From Streptomyces sp. NBC_01216 (GTDB taxonomy: Bacteria > Actinomycetota > Actinomycetes > Streptomycetales > Streptomycetaceae): DNA of 64,000 nucleotides. This document shows positions 45,065-53,039 of this stretch, piece after piece. Both the position numbers and the translations under genes were made by a program. Where the stretch lies: the NCBI RefSeq assembly GCF_035994945.1, contig NZ_CP108677.1, positions 1,798,001 through 1,862,000 of the forward strand. The letters are read 5' to 3'. Positions within the stretch are counted from its first letter, which is position 1. Every line of letters begins with the position of its first letter. Under the pieces are notes generated by a model. The model was not told where the DNA came from. It searched no databases and worked only from the letters and a program-made list of their open reading frames with translations.

Positions 45065-46312
45065 TCAGGCGCCGATGAGCTTGGCGAACTTCTCTTCGTA
45101 CGCCGTCTCTTCCTCGCTGGTCAGCGAACGGAAGGCGTGCGACTTCGCGGCCATGGCCCTGTCGGGCAGGATCAGCGTGTTGTCGGCGAGCTCGGGGTCG
45201 ATCCTGGCGAGCTCGTCCTTGACCCCGTCGACCGGGCAGACGTAGTTGATGTACGCGGCGAGCTGCGCGGCGACCGGGAGTTCGTAGTAGTGGTCGATGA
45301 GCTTCTCGGCGTTGGTCTTGTGCCGTGACTGGGCGGGGACCAGCAGGTTGTCGCTGGAGGTGATGTATCCGGCGGCGGGGATGGCGAACTTGATGTCCGG
45401 GTTGTCCGCCTGCAGCTGGATAACGTCACCGGCCCAGGCGAGACAGGCCGCCATGTCGCCCTTGTCCAGGTCGGAGGTGTAGTCGTTGCCGGTGAAGCGG
45501 CGGATCTGCTTCTTGTCGACGGCCTTCTGGAGCCGTCCGATCGCCGTGTCGAAGTCGGCGTCGGAGAACGTCCCGGGGTCCTTGCCCATGTCGAGCAGGG
45601 TCATGCCGACCGAGTCGCGCATCTCGGTGAGGAAGCCGACCCGGCCCTTGAGGGTGGGATCGTCCAGGAGCTGGGTGACCGAGTCGACCTTCCTGCCGCC
45701 GGTCGCCTTGGAGTTGTAGGCGATGACCGTGGAGATGCCGGTCCACGGGTAGGAGTAGGAGCGGCCCGGGTCCCAGTCGGGGCTGCGGAACTGCGGGGAC
45801 AGGTTCGCGTACGCGTGGGGCAGGTTGGCCGGGTCCAGCTTCTGCGCCCAGCCCAGCCGGATGATGCGGGCGGCGAGCCAGTCCGTGACGCATATGAGGT
45901 CACGGCCGGTGTCCTGGCCGGCCGCGAGCTGCGGCTTGATCTTGCCGAAGAACTCGACGTTGTCGTTGATGTCCTCGGTGTACTTGACCTTGATCCCGGT
46001 GCGGCGGGTGAACGCCTCCAGGGTGGGGCGGGACTTCTCGTCGTCGCTGACGTCCATGTACTCGGTCCAGTTGGAGAAGGAGAGCTGTTTCTCCGTGGCC
46101 GAGTCGTCGGTGGAGGCGGGCCCCTGGCCCTCCCGCTTGGCGGGCGGAATGCCGCAGGCGCTCAGACCGGCCAGTGAGCCGAGTGTGAGCGCGCCGACGC
46201 CTCCGGCGCGCAGCATCGACCGGCGGGTGAGGGCTCCCCGCCCGCTCGTGAGACTGCGCCGCATCGCGGCGAGCTGCGCCGCGGACAGGCTGTCGGACTC
46301 GTACTGCTCCAT
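45065..46312 (-). CDS. potD: Polyamine-binding lipoprotein, PotD-like
   Basis: This 415-residue substrate-binding protein has a Tat-type lipoprotein leader (LTRRSMLRAGGVGALTLGSL, lipobox LSAC). The mature domain opens QLSFSNWTEYMDVSDDEKSR, continues KVKYTEDINDNVEFFGKI, and has PYPWTGISTVIAYNSK-like and GDVIQLQADNPDIKFAIPA segments seen in PotD/PotF. It delivers putrescine or spermidine to PotABC. It is the second gene of the operon, after the aldehyde dehydrogenase. A related protein is encoded at 53040-54227. Confidence 0.92.
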   Translation of the reverse strand: MEQYESDSLSAAQLAAMRRSLTSGRGALTRRSMLRAGGVGALTLGSLAGLSACGIPPAKREGQGPASTDDSATEKQLSFSNWTEYMDVSDDEKSRPTLEAFTRRTGIKVKYTEDINDNVEFFGKIKPQLAAGQDTGRDLICVTDWLAARIIRLGWAQKLDPANLPHAYANLSPQFRSPDWDPGRSYSYPWTGISTVIAYNSKATGGRKVDSVTQLLDDPTLKGRVGFLTEMRDSVGMTLLDMGKDPGTFSDADFDTAIGRLQKAVDKKQIRRFTGNDYTSDLDKGDMAACLAWAGDVIQLQADNPDIKFAIPAAGYITSSDNLLVPAQSRHKTNAEKLIDHYYELPVAAQLAAYINYVCPVDGVKDELARIDPELADNTLILPDRAMAAKSHAFRSLTSEEETAYEEKFAKLIGA

Positions 46313-46362
46313 GCGCTGTGCCCTTTCGGGATGGTGTTCGCCGCTGGTCGGGCGACAGGCTG

Positions 46363-47877
46363 CTATCGGTCCCCGAAGATCGTGCGGTGCCAGTCCTTCG
46401 CGGCGACCGCGGTGTTGTCGTACATGACGTGCTTGACCTGCGTGTACTCCTCGAAGGAGTAGGACGACATGTCCTTGCCGAAGCCGGACGCCTTGTAGCC
46501 TCCGTGCGGCATCTCGCTGATGATCGGAATGTGGTCGTTGATCCACACGCAGCCCGCCTTGATCTCGCGGGTGGCGCGGTTCGCCCGGTAGACGTCGCGG
46601 CTCCAGGCGGAGGCGGCGAGGCCGTACGGGGTGTCGTTGGCGAGCCTGAGGCCCTCGTCGTCGCTGTCGAAGGGCAGGGCCACCAGGACCGGCCCGAAGA
46701 TCTCCGACTGGACGACCTCGCTGTCCTGCGCGGCGCCGGTGATCAGGGTCGGGCGGTAGTAGGCGCCGTCCTTCAGGTCGCCGCCCGGGGCCTCACCTCC
46801 GGTGACGACGGTGGCGTAGCCGCGGGCGCGTTCCACGAAGGCGGCGACCCGGTCGCGCTGGGCGTGGCTGACCAGCGGTCCGAGGTCGGTGGCGGGGTCG
46901 AAGGGGTCGCCGAGCCGGACGGTCTCCATCAGCTCGGCGACGCGTGCGACGAAGGCGTCGTAGAGCGGGCGCTGGACGTACGCGCGGGTGGCGGCGGTGC
47001 AGTCCTGGCCGGTGTTGATGAGGGAGGCGGCGACGGCGCCGTGGGCGGCGGCCTCCAGGTCGGCGTCGTCGAAGACCACGAACGGGGCCTTGCCGCCCAG
47101 TTCGAGGTGGAGACGCTTGACGGTGGCCGTGGCGATCTCGGCGACCCGCCTGCCGACGGCGGTGGAGCCGGTGAAGGACGTCATGGCCACGCCGGGGTGT
47201 CCGACGAGGTGCTCGCCGGCGGTGCGTCCGGCACCGGTGACGACGTTGAGGACGCCGTCGGGGATGCCGGCCTCGGTGGCCGCCCTGGCGAACATCAGCG
47301 AGGTGAGCGGGGTGAGCTCGGCGGGCTTGAGGACGATGGTGTTGCCCGCGGCGATGGCCGGGAGGACCTTCCACGCGGCCATCTGGAGCGGATAGTTCCA
47401 GGGGGCGATGGAACCGACGACGCCGATCGGTTCACGACGGACGTACGAGGTGTGGTCGCCGCTGTACTCGCCGGCCGACTGGCCCTGGAGATGGCGGGCC
47501 GCCCCCGCGAAGAAGGCGGTGTTGTCGACCGTGCCGGGGACGTCGAACTCCCGGGTGAGCTTGATGGGCTTGCCGCACTGGAGGGACTCGGCACGGGCGA
47601 GGTCCTCGGCCTGGGCCGCCAGGACGCCGGCGAAGCGGTGCAGGGCGTCGGAGCGCTCGCCAGGGGGCGCGGCCGACCAGGCGGGGAACGCTTCCTGGGC
47701 CGCCGCGACGGCGGCGTCCACGTCCTCGGTGGAGGCCAGCGTGTAGCCGAGGACGCGCTCGCCCGTGGCCGGGTCGACGACGCTGTGCTCCTGACCTGAG
47801 GTTCCGGGCCTCGGACGCCCGCCGATGTACTGCGCGCCGTCCGCGAAGCGGTCCGTCACCTGGAAGCGGTTGCCCAT
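46363..47877 (-). CDS. Gamma-aminobutyraldehyde-type dehydrogenase
   Basis: The 504-residue aldehyde dehydrogenase has SIAPWNYPLQM (oxyanion Asn), FTGSTAVGRRVAEI (cofactor), LHLELGGKAPFVVFDD (general base Glu), and NTGQDCTAATR with the nucleophilic Cys. The sequence class (betaine/aminoaldehyde dehydrogenase) and its place as first gene of the polyamine operon point to oxidation of 4-aminobutyraldehyde to GABA. The ATG at 47875-47877 begins the conserved N-terminus. The gene is divergent from the broken NADAR gene, and the 175-bp gap holds inverted repeats that may be its control region. Confidence 0.9.
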   Translation of the reverse strand: MGNRFQVTDRFADGAQYIGGRPRPGTSGQEHSVVDPATGERVLGYTLASTEDVDAAVAAAQEAFPAWSAAPPGERSDALHRFAGVLAAQAEDLARAESLQCGKPIKLTREFDVPGTVDNTAFFAGAARHLQGQSAGEYSGDHTSYVRREPIGVVGSIAPWNYPLQMAAWKVLPAIAAGNTIVLKPAELTPLTSLMFARAATEAGIPDGVLNVVTGAGRTAGEHLVGHPGVAMTSFTGSTAVGRRVAEIATATVKRLHLELGGKAPFVVFDDADLEAAAHGAVAASLINTGQDCTAATRAYVQRPLYDAFVARVAELMETVRLGDPFDPATDLGPLVSHAQRDRVAAFVERARGYATVVTGGEAPGGDLKDGAYYRPTLITGAAQDSEVVQSEIFGPVLVALPFDSDDEGLRLANDTPYGLAASAWSRDVYRANRATREIKAGCVWINDHIPIISEMPHGGYKASGFGKDMSSYSFEEYTQVKHVMYDNTAVAAKDWHRTIFGDR

Positions 47878-47936
47878 GACGCTCTCCGTTGTTCCAGCTC
47901 GAATTGAGTGCCGATCCTGACAGAGGAGCGGCCGTC

Positions 47937-47980
47937 CAACAAGGGATTCCGTTGTTGCCTTTTGGTTACGCGACGGAATC
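47937..47980. promoter_or_regulatory. Inverted repeats upstream of polyamine operon
   Basis: CAACAA (47937-47942) and TTGTTG (47952-47957) flank GGGATTCCG. GATTCCGT (47945-47952) also pairs with ACGGAATC (47973-47980). GGATTCCGT recurs upstream of the second aldehyde dehydrogenase gene at 55932-55940, next to an Lrp/AsnC gene, so this may be a shared operator. Confidence 0.45.
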
Positions 47981-48052
47981 GGTCGACCATGTGTCGAGGG
48001 GTCGGGGAAATCAGCGTACGGAGTGTCCGTGGTGACTGTCAGACTCGCGTGC

Positions 48053-48761
48053 ATGGAACGCCACGAATGGCTGACTGAGCAGGTCAGCAGGGGTGAACGC
48101 GTGAAGTGGCTGCACTTCTGGGGGCACCGTCCGTCGCCGTACGGGCGGCTCTCGGCGAGCTGTCTGAGAGCCTGTCGGGTGGCCTTCGGCCGACAGGCGG
48201 GCGCGGTCTGGTGCGTGCGATTCCAAGGCGCCGGGATGCCCCGGTAGCGGAGCTACCGGGGCATCCCGGCAACGCCGGCAGCGTGCGTGCCAGGGCGTGA
48301 CCGCCCGGCCAGAGGCCACCCGACAGGCTCCGAGTCAGTGGTGGCCGTCACCCTTCGAAGCCGACGGCGTGCGGTATGCCACGGCCGAGCACTGGATGAT
48401 GGCCGCGAAGGCCCGGCTCTTCGGGGACGCGGAGGCGGAGCGCGCCGCGCTGTCCGCGGCCGGACCCGCCCAGGCCAAGTACGCGGGACGGCTGGTGCGG
48501 GGTTTCGAGGAGGCGGTCTGGGAACGGGAGCGCTTCGGGATCGTGGTCGAGGGCAGCGTCCACAAGTTCTCCTCGGACGAGGCGCTGCGGGGGTTCCTCG
48601 TGGGCACCGGCCGCCGGGTGCTGGTGGAGGCGAGCCCACTGGACCGCGTCTGGGGCATCGGTCTGGCGGCGGGCGACCCCCGGGCCACGGACCCCGCCCG
48701 GTGGCGCGGCCTGAATCTGCTGGGCTTCGCCCTGATGGAGGCGCGCGAACGCCTCCGCTGA
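48053..48761 (+). pseudogene. NADAR-family gene split by a 163-bp element
   Basis: The ATG at 48053 encodes MERHEWLTEQVSRGERVKWL and then HFWGHRPSPYGRLSASCL, up to 48166. After the insertion, reading resumes at 48333 with SQWWPSPFEADGVRYATAEH, WMMAAKARLFGD and the rest of a NADAR (YbiA-like N-glycosidase) domain, ending LNLLGFALMEARERLR. Removing 166 bp (163 bp plus a 3-bp duplication) restores one frame of 180 residues across CLSQWW, the usual family sequence. As it stands, translation runs into the element and stops near 48245. NADAR proteins act on ADP-ribosyl or riboflavin-pathway intermediates. Loss is probably recent, because both halves remain well conserved. Confidence 0.88.
48168..48330. 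repeat. 163-bp inverted-repeat element, copy 2 (inside NADAR gene)
   Basis: The ends GAGCCTGTCGGGTGGCC and GGCCACCCGACAGGCTC are perfect 17-bp inverted repeats. The flanks are TGA (48165-48167) and CGA (48331-48333), a 3-bp target duplication with one later change. The interior holds an 18-bp perfect stem with a 3-nt loop (48231-48248 with 48252-48269). It has the same length as copy 1 at 40339-40501 and no gene. Confidence 0.88.
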
Positions 48762-48898
48762 GCCGACGGCGCGCGCAGACCGACGGCACGTGGACCGGAC
48801 GCGCGCGGTGCCGGGGCGCGCGGTGCCGGCCGGTCCGGCGCCTCTCGGTCAGCGGCGCCGGGCGCCGTGCCCGGCCGGCAGGGCCTCGCCCAGCCGTG

Positions 48899-49534
48899 TC
48901 AGCCGCGCGTCTCCAGGACCAGACTCGTCGCGAACGGGTCGTCGTCCTCCCCCTCGAAGGACGACGGGTCCTGGGCGATCGCCCAGACGATGAAGGCCAG
49001 GAAGACCGCGCTCACCAGGGTGCCGATCGCACCGAGGACGATGCCCGCGATGGCCATGCCCCGGTTCGTCGCTTCGCCTCGGCCGGCCTTCTTCAGGCCG
49101 ATGACGCCGAAGATCAGCGCCAGGATGCCGAGGATCGCTCCCAGGCCGTAGAGGCAGAATCCGGCCGTCGCGACGATGCCGAGCACCATCGACGCCGTGC
49201 CCATGCCGTTCGACGGCTGCTGCTGCCAGCCGGGCTGGCCGTAGCCGCTTCCGCCCCCGTAGGACGGGTACCCGGGGTACCCGTAGCCGGACGAGGCGGG
49301 GGTCACCGGCGGGGTCGGCGCCGTCGGGTAGCCGTAGCCGCCCGGGGCCACCGGTGGCGGTGGCACCTCTCCCGTCGGCGTCGCGGTCATCGTCGGCTGG
49401 TCGTGCACCGGCGGCACGGGGCCCGCGGCGGGCGTGGGCGACGGCTTGCTCAGCTCCACACCGTCGCGGTTCGGCGGAGCCCATGGGTCCGCCGGGTCGT
49501 ACCCGCCTTGCGGCTGGTCGTGGTTCTCGGACAT
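48899..49534 (-). CDS. DUF4190 membrane protein with Pro/Gly/Tyr-rich N-terminus
   Basis: This 211-residue protein has a disordered N-terminal half rich in Pro, Gly and Tyr (GYGYPGYPSYGGGSGYGQPG). Two membrane helices follow (MVLGIVATAGFCLYGLGAILGI and GIVLGAIGTLVSAVFLAFIV) around the short loop IGLKKAGRGEATNRGMAIAG, a DUF4190 hallmark. The short C-terminus is acidic. The function is unknown. It is divergent from the deaminase gene at 49610 with a 75-bp gap. Confidence 0.85.
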   Translation of the reverse strand: MSENHDQPQGGYDPADPWAPPNRDGVELSKPSPTPAAGPVPPVHDQPTMTATPTGEVPPPPVAPGGYGYPTAPTPPVTPASSGYGYPGYPSYGGGSGYGQPGWQQQPSNGMGTASMVLGIVATAGFCLYGLGAILGILALIFGVIGLKKAGRGEATNRGMAIAGIVLGAIGTLVSAVFLAFIVWAIAQDPSSFEGEDDDPFATSLVLETRG

Positions 49535-49609
49535 ATGCCTCCCCCATCGTGGTCACGCCATGCTACGACCTCGGTCCGACAGGGGGACCGCCCGGCCTAC
49601 GATGATCCG

Positions 49610-50635
49610 ATGACCGATCTCCACTCCTTCATCGCGGGGCTCCCCAAGGCAGAGCTGCACGTCCACCACGTCGGCTCCGCCTCTCCCCGGATCGTCGCCG
49701 AGCTGGCCGCCCGCCACCCCGACTCCAAGGTCCCCACGGACCCCGAGGCTCTCGCCGACTACTTCACCTTCACCGATTTCGCGCACTTCATCGAGGTCTA
49801 CCTCTCCGTCGTGGACCTGATCCGCACTCCGGAGGACGTCCGGCTGCTGACCTACGAGGTCGCCCGTGACATGGCCCGCCAGAACATCCGGTACGCCGAG
49901 CTGACGATCACCCCTTACAGCTCGACCCGCCGAGGCATCGACGAGCGGGCGTTCATGGAGGCCATCGAGGACGCCCGCAAGGCCGCCGAGAGCGAGCTGG
50001 GCGTCGTGCTGCGCTGGTGCTTCGACATCCCCGGTGAGGCCGGTCTGGAAGCCGCCGAGGAGACCGCCCGGCTGGCCGTGGACCTGCGCCCCGAGGGCCT
50101 GGTCTCCTTCGGGCTCGGCGGCCCGGAGATCGGTGTGCCGCGCCCGCAGTTCAAGCCGTACTTCGACCGGGCGATCGCGGCGGGGCTGCACTCGGTGCCG
50201 CACGCCGGCGAGACCACCGGTCCGGAGACGATCTGGGACGCGCTGAACGAGCTGGGCGCCGAGCGCATCGGTCACGGCACCAGCGCCGTGCGCGACCCCG
50301 AGCTGCTGAAGCACCTGGCCGAGCGCCGGATCCCGCTGGAGGTCTGCCCGACCTCGAACATCGCCACCCGTGCGGTCCTCGACCTGGACGAGCACCCGGT
50401 CAGGGAGATGGTGCGGGCCGGGGTGCTCGTGACGATCAACAGCGACGACCCGCCGATGTTCGGCTCGGACCTGAACAACGAGTACGCGGTCGCCGCCCGC
50501 CTGCTGGACCTCGACGAGAGCGGCCTGGCCGCTCTCGCCAGGAACGCGGTCGAGGCGTCCTTCCTCGACCGCGTGGGCAAGGCGCGGATCACCGCGGAGA
50601 TCGACGCGTACACGGAGAAGTGGCTGGCTCGCTGA
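49610..50635 (+). CDS. Adenosine deaminase family; probable 6-aminodeoxyfutalosine deaminase
   Basis: This 341-residue metallo-deaminase has the metal His pair in KAELHVHHVGSASPR, substrate-binding His and the catalytic Glu in HAGETTGPETIWDAL, GAERIGHGTSAV, and the metal Asp in INSDDPPMF. True adenosine deaminases have HxHLDG(A/S) after the first strand. The HVHHVGS variant marks a distinct subgroup; from memory, a Streptomyces avermitilis member deaminates 6-aminodeoxyfutalosine in futalosine-pathway menaquinone synthesis. I infer that role here with moderate confidence. Its TGA stop is duplicated by a 33-bp repeat element. The ATG at 49610 is the start of the conserved domain. Confidence 0.8.
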   Translation: MTDLHSFIAGLPKAELHVHHVGSASPRIVAELAARHPDSKVPTDPEALADYFTFTDFAHFIEVYLSVVDLIRTPEDVRLLTYEVARDMARQNIRYAELTITPYSSTRRGIDERAFMEAIEDARKAAESELGVVLRWCFDIPGEAGLEAAEETARLAVDLRPEGLVSFGLGGPEIGVPRPQFKPYFDRAIAAGLHSVPHAGETTGPETIWDALNELGAERIGHGTSAVRDPELLKHLAERRIPLEVCPTSNIATRAVLDLDEHPVREMVRAGVLVTINSDDPPMFGSDLNNEYAVAARLLDLDESGLAALARNAVEASFLDRVGKARITAEIDAYTEKWLAR

Positions 50636-50668
50636 GAGCCTGTCGGTCGAAGGCCACCCGAGGGGCTC
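50636..50668. repeat. 33-bp mini inverted-repeat element at the deaminase stop
   Basis: The element begins GAGCCTGTCGG and ends GAGGGGCTC and is flanked by TGA on both sides (50633-50635, the deaminase stop, and 50669-50671). Its reverse complement matches the 33-bp element at 53007-53039 at 29 of 33 positions. It may also fold as a weak terminator. Confidence 0.75.
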
Positions 50669-50795
50669 TGAGCCGTCCCGAAGGGGCGGGGCCCGCGCCG
50701 GGCGGCCCCGGGGTCCGCGGGTGGACGGCGGTGCCGCGCGGGGCACGCCTCCGGCGTTCCGGAGCACCGGGCGTGCGAGACGCGACAATGACCCC

Positions 50796-51488
50796 ATGGA
50801 CCACGTCACTGTCGTAGGCCACCGCGGCGCCCCGTACCGTGCGCGGGAGAACACCGTCCCCTCGATCGTCTCGGCGATCGAGGGAGGCGCGGACACCGTC
50901 GAGATCGACGTCCGGCTCACCGAGGACGGCGTCCCCGTCCTGTTGCACGACGACACGCTCAGACGCCTGTGGGGTCATGACCTGCCGCTGTCCGGGCTCA
51001 CTCTGGAGCAGGTGCGCGACCTGACGTACGACGGGGTCCCCACCCTGCGGGAGGCGTTGGCGGCGGCGGGCCCGCACCGCCTGATGATCGACCTTCCCGG
51101 CGGCGACGAGGAGTCCGTCCGCACCATCGTCGGCACCGTCCACGACTGCGGGGCCGCCGAGCGCGTGCTCTACTGCGCGGGCGGCGTCGCGATGCTCCGG
51201 GTGCGGGCCGCCGACCCCGACGCCGAGATCGCCCTGACCTGGACGTCGCTGGCTCCGCCGCGGGCCGCGCTGCTCGGCGCGATCCGCCCGCGCTGGCTCA
51301 ACTACCGCTTCGGGCTCCTGAGTCGGGGCCTGGTGGAGAAGGTGCACAGAGACGGTTGCCTGGTCTCGGCGTGGACGGCGGACACCCGGCGCTCCATGCG
51401 CGGGCTGATCGCGAACGGCGTGGACTCGATCACGACCAACCGGGTGGACACGCTCGTCGCCGAACTGCGAAGGGGGACTCCGAGGTGA
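50796..51488 (+). CDS. Glycerophosphodiester phosphodiesterase
   Basis: This 230-residue GDPD TIM-barrel enzyme hydrolyses glycerophosphodiesters to glycerol-3-phosphate and an alcohol. Catalytic and metal residues are visible: HRGAPYRARENT (His, Arg, Glu), DTVEIDVRLTEDGVPVLLHD (Glu-Asp and catalytic His), and the late VSAWTADTRRSMRGLIANGV with the substrate-binding Trp. No signal peptide is seen, so it is cytoplasmic. Its stop overlaps the start of a DUF574 methyltransferase gene by 4 bp (GTGA), indicating coupling. Confidence 0.9.
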   Translation: MDHVTVVGHRGAPYRARENTVPSIVSAIEGGADTVEIDVRLTEDGVPVLLHDDTLRRLWGHDLPLSGLTLEQVRDLTYDGVPTLREALAAAGPHRLMIDLPGGDEESVRTIVGTVHDCGAAERVLYCAGGVAMLRVRAADPDAEIALTWTSLAPPRAALLGAIRPRWLNYRFGLLSRGLVEKVHRDGCLVSAWTADTRRSMRGLIANGVDSITTNRVDTLVAELRRGTPR

Positions 51489-52270
51489 CCGGAACCGAGC
51501 GGATCCGTACCGACATCGCCCACAACGCCCGTGTGTGGAACTACTGGCTGGGCGGCAAGGACAACTACCCGGTGGACCGTGCCGTCGGCGACCAGGTCAC
51601 GGGGCTCTACCCGAGCATCGGCGAAGTCGCCCGCGCGGACCGGGCGTTCCTCGGCCGGGTGGTGACCCATCTGGCCGGCGAGGTCGGCATCCGTCAGTTC
51701 CTGGACATCGGCACGGGCCTGCCGACCGCCGACAACACCCACGAGGTCGCGCAGCGTGTCGCTCCGGAGTCACGGATCGTCTACGTCGACAACGATCCGA
51801 TCGTGCTGACCCACGCCCGGGCCCTGCTGACCAGCGCCCAGGAGGGTGTCACCGAGTACGTGGACGCGGACGCGCGGCGGCCGGAGCGGATTCTGGAGGC
51901 GGCGGCGCGGACCCTGGACCTGTCGCGCCCCGTCGCGGTGATGATGCTCGGCATCCTCAACTTCGTGCTGGACACCGACGAGGTTCGGCGCATCGTCCGG
52001 ACCCTGATGGACGCGGTGCCCTCCGGCAGTCATCTCGTCCTGACCCATCCCACCCTGGAACCCGGGCTGGGCGGCGAGGGGAACGCGGCGGCGATGGAGT
52101 TCTGGAACGAGAACGCGACCCCGCCGATCACGGCCCGCAGTCGTGCCGAGTTCGCCTCGCTGCTGGAAGGGCTCGACGTCCTGGAGCCGGGCGTCGTCTC
52201 CTGTGCGAGCTGGCGGTTCGCCCCGGCACACGAGGTCGCGCAGTTCGGCGCGGTGGGCCGCAAGCCGTAG
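51485..52270 (+). CDS. DUF574 SAM-dependent methyltransferase
   Basis: The 261-residue protein belongs to the large actinobacterial DUF574 (PF04672) methyltransferase family. It shows the family opening ARVWNYWLGGKDNYPVDRAVG, motif I RQFLDIGTGLPTADNTHEVA, the acidic strand-2 end IVYVDNDPIVLTHARALL, DADARRPERIL, and the post-core PSGSHLVLTHP. Substrates are not known for most members. The GTG start overlaps the upstream GDPD stop, so it is the second gene of a two-gene unit. Confidence 0.9.
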   Translation: MTGTERIRTDIAHNARVWNYWLGGKDNYPVDRAVGDQVTGLYPSIGEVARADRAFLGRVVTHLAGEVGIRQFLDIGTGLPTADNTHEVAQRVAPESRIVYVDNDPIVLTHARALLTSAQEGVTEYVDADARRPERILEAAARTLDLSRPVAVMMLGILNFVLDTDEVRRIVRTLMDAVPSGSHLVLTHPTLEPGLGGEGNAAAMEFWNENATPPITARSRAEFASLLEGLDVLEPGVVSCASWRFAPAHEVAQFGAVGRKP

Positions 52271-52311
52271 TGCGCCCGCTCGGGCGGACCGGTGGAAGCG
52301 GGACCGGGTGG

Positions 52312-52860
52312 TCAGGCCGGCGCGTCCGCGGGCGGCGCCGTCGGCGGCGCCCCCGTCAGGGCCTCCAGTCGCTTGATCATCCGTCGTACGAGCAGCAGCG
52401 GGATGGCGCCGAAGACGCCGAACGACATGTCGATGACCGACCACCAGAAGGGGATGCCCCGGATCGGCCCGCAGATCAGGGCGAGCGGGATGATGCCGGC
52501 GCAGGCGATCATGCCGAACTCGACGACCCAGATGTTGCGGACCGGGTCGCGGTACGGCCCGTAGAACGCGACGGCGATGACGAGGTGGGCGAAGGCCAGC
52601 CAGTCCGTGCCGTACAGCAGGAAGGGGTACTCGGCGTCAGCGGTGTCGAGGCCGGCCCGCACCTCTCCGATCCGGTCGAGCAGCCCGGGGAAGAGGTCGG
52701 CGGCGAAGCCGGCCCAGGAGGTCAGCGCGCCTTCGACGAGGTGGAGTTCGGAGACCAGCGGGAAGGCGGTGAGGCCGCTGAGCACCAGGCAGACGAGGAA
52801 GACGACCAGCCAGACACGGATGCGCGTGAGGAGGGCTCTCGGCCCGTTCGTGTCGCTCAT
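52312..52860 (-). CDS. Conserved four-helix membrane protein of unknown function
   Basis: The 182-residue protein has four hydrophobic segments: VWLVVFLVCLVLSGLTAFPL, WLAFAHLVIAVAFYGPY, VVEFGMIACAGIIPLALICG and WWSVIDMSFGVFGAIPLLLV. A soluble loop with VSELHLVEGALTSW lies after the first. The C-terminus is Pro/Ala-rich. I do not recognise a characterised family. It is convergent with the methyltransferase gene; its promoter side faces a 33-bp repeat element and the potD-like gene's 3' end. Confidence 0.75.
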   Translation of the reverse strand: MSDTNGPRALLTRIRVWLVVFLVCLVLSGLTAFPLVSELHLVEGALTSWAGFAADLFPGLLDRIGEVRAGLDTADAEYPFLLYGTDWLAFAHLVIAVAFYGPYRDPVRNIWVVEFGMIACAGIIPLALICGPIRGIPFWWSVIDMSFGVFGAIPLLLVRRMIKRLEALTGAPPTAPPADAPA

Positions 52861-53006
52861 GGCAGCACTCTACGCCCGACATGAACGCGTTCAAAATGAG
52901 GCCCCGGGGCTCCGTCCACCGACTCCTCCTCCGGTGGACGGCCTCTCGCCTCCGGGTGGCCGGGCGGCGAACAGGATCTGCGGCGCGGCGGTTTCACGGG
53001 GCGTCA

Positions 53007-53039
53007 GAGCCTGTCGGGTGGCCTTCGGCCGACAGGCGC
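53007..53039. repeat. 33-bp mini inverted-repeat element at the potD-like stop
   Basis: It reads from GAGCCTGTCGGGTGGCCTTC to GGCCGACAGGCGC and is flanked by TCA on both sides (53004-53006 and 53040-53042). The right TCA is the complement of the TGA stop of the minus-strand potD-like gene. It matches the left 31 bases of the 163-bp copy at 48168. Confidence 0.78.

Noticed and set aside
47937..47957. CAACAA...TTGTTG considered as an intrinsic terminator
   Set aside because: The arms are short and AT-containing, it lies upstream of both divergent genes, and there is no T-tract, so an operator is more likely.
48287..50635. 782-residue frame fusing the 48.3 kb region with the deaminase
   Set aside because: Only the part from the ATG at 49610 is the deaminase. 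The upstream portion overlaps the element, the NADAR remnant and the opposite-strand DUF4190 gene.
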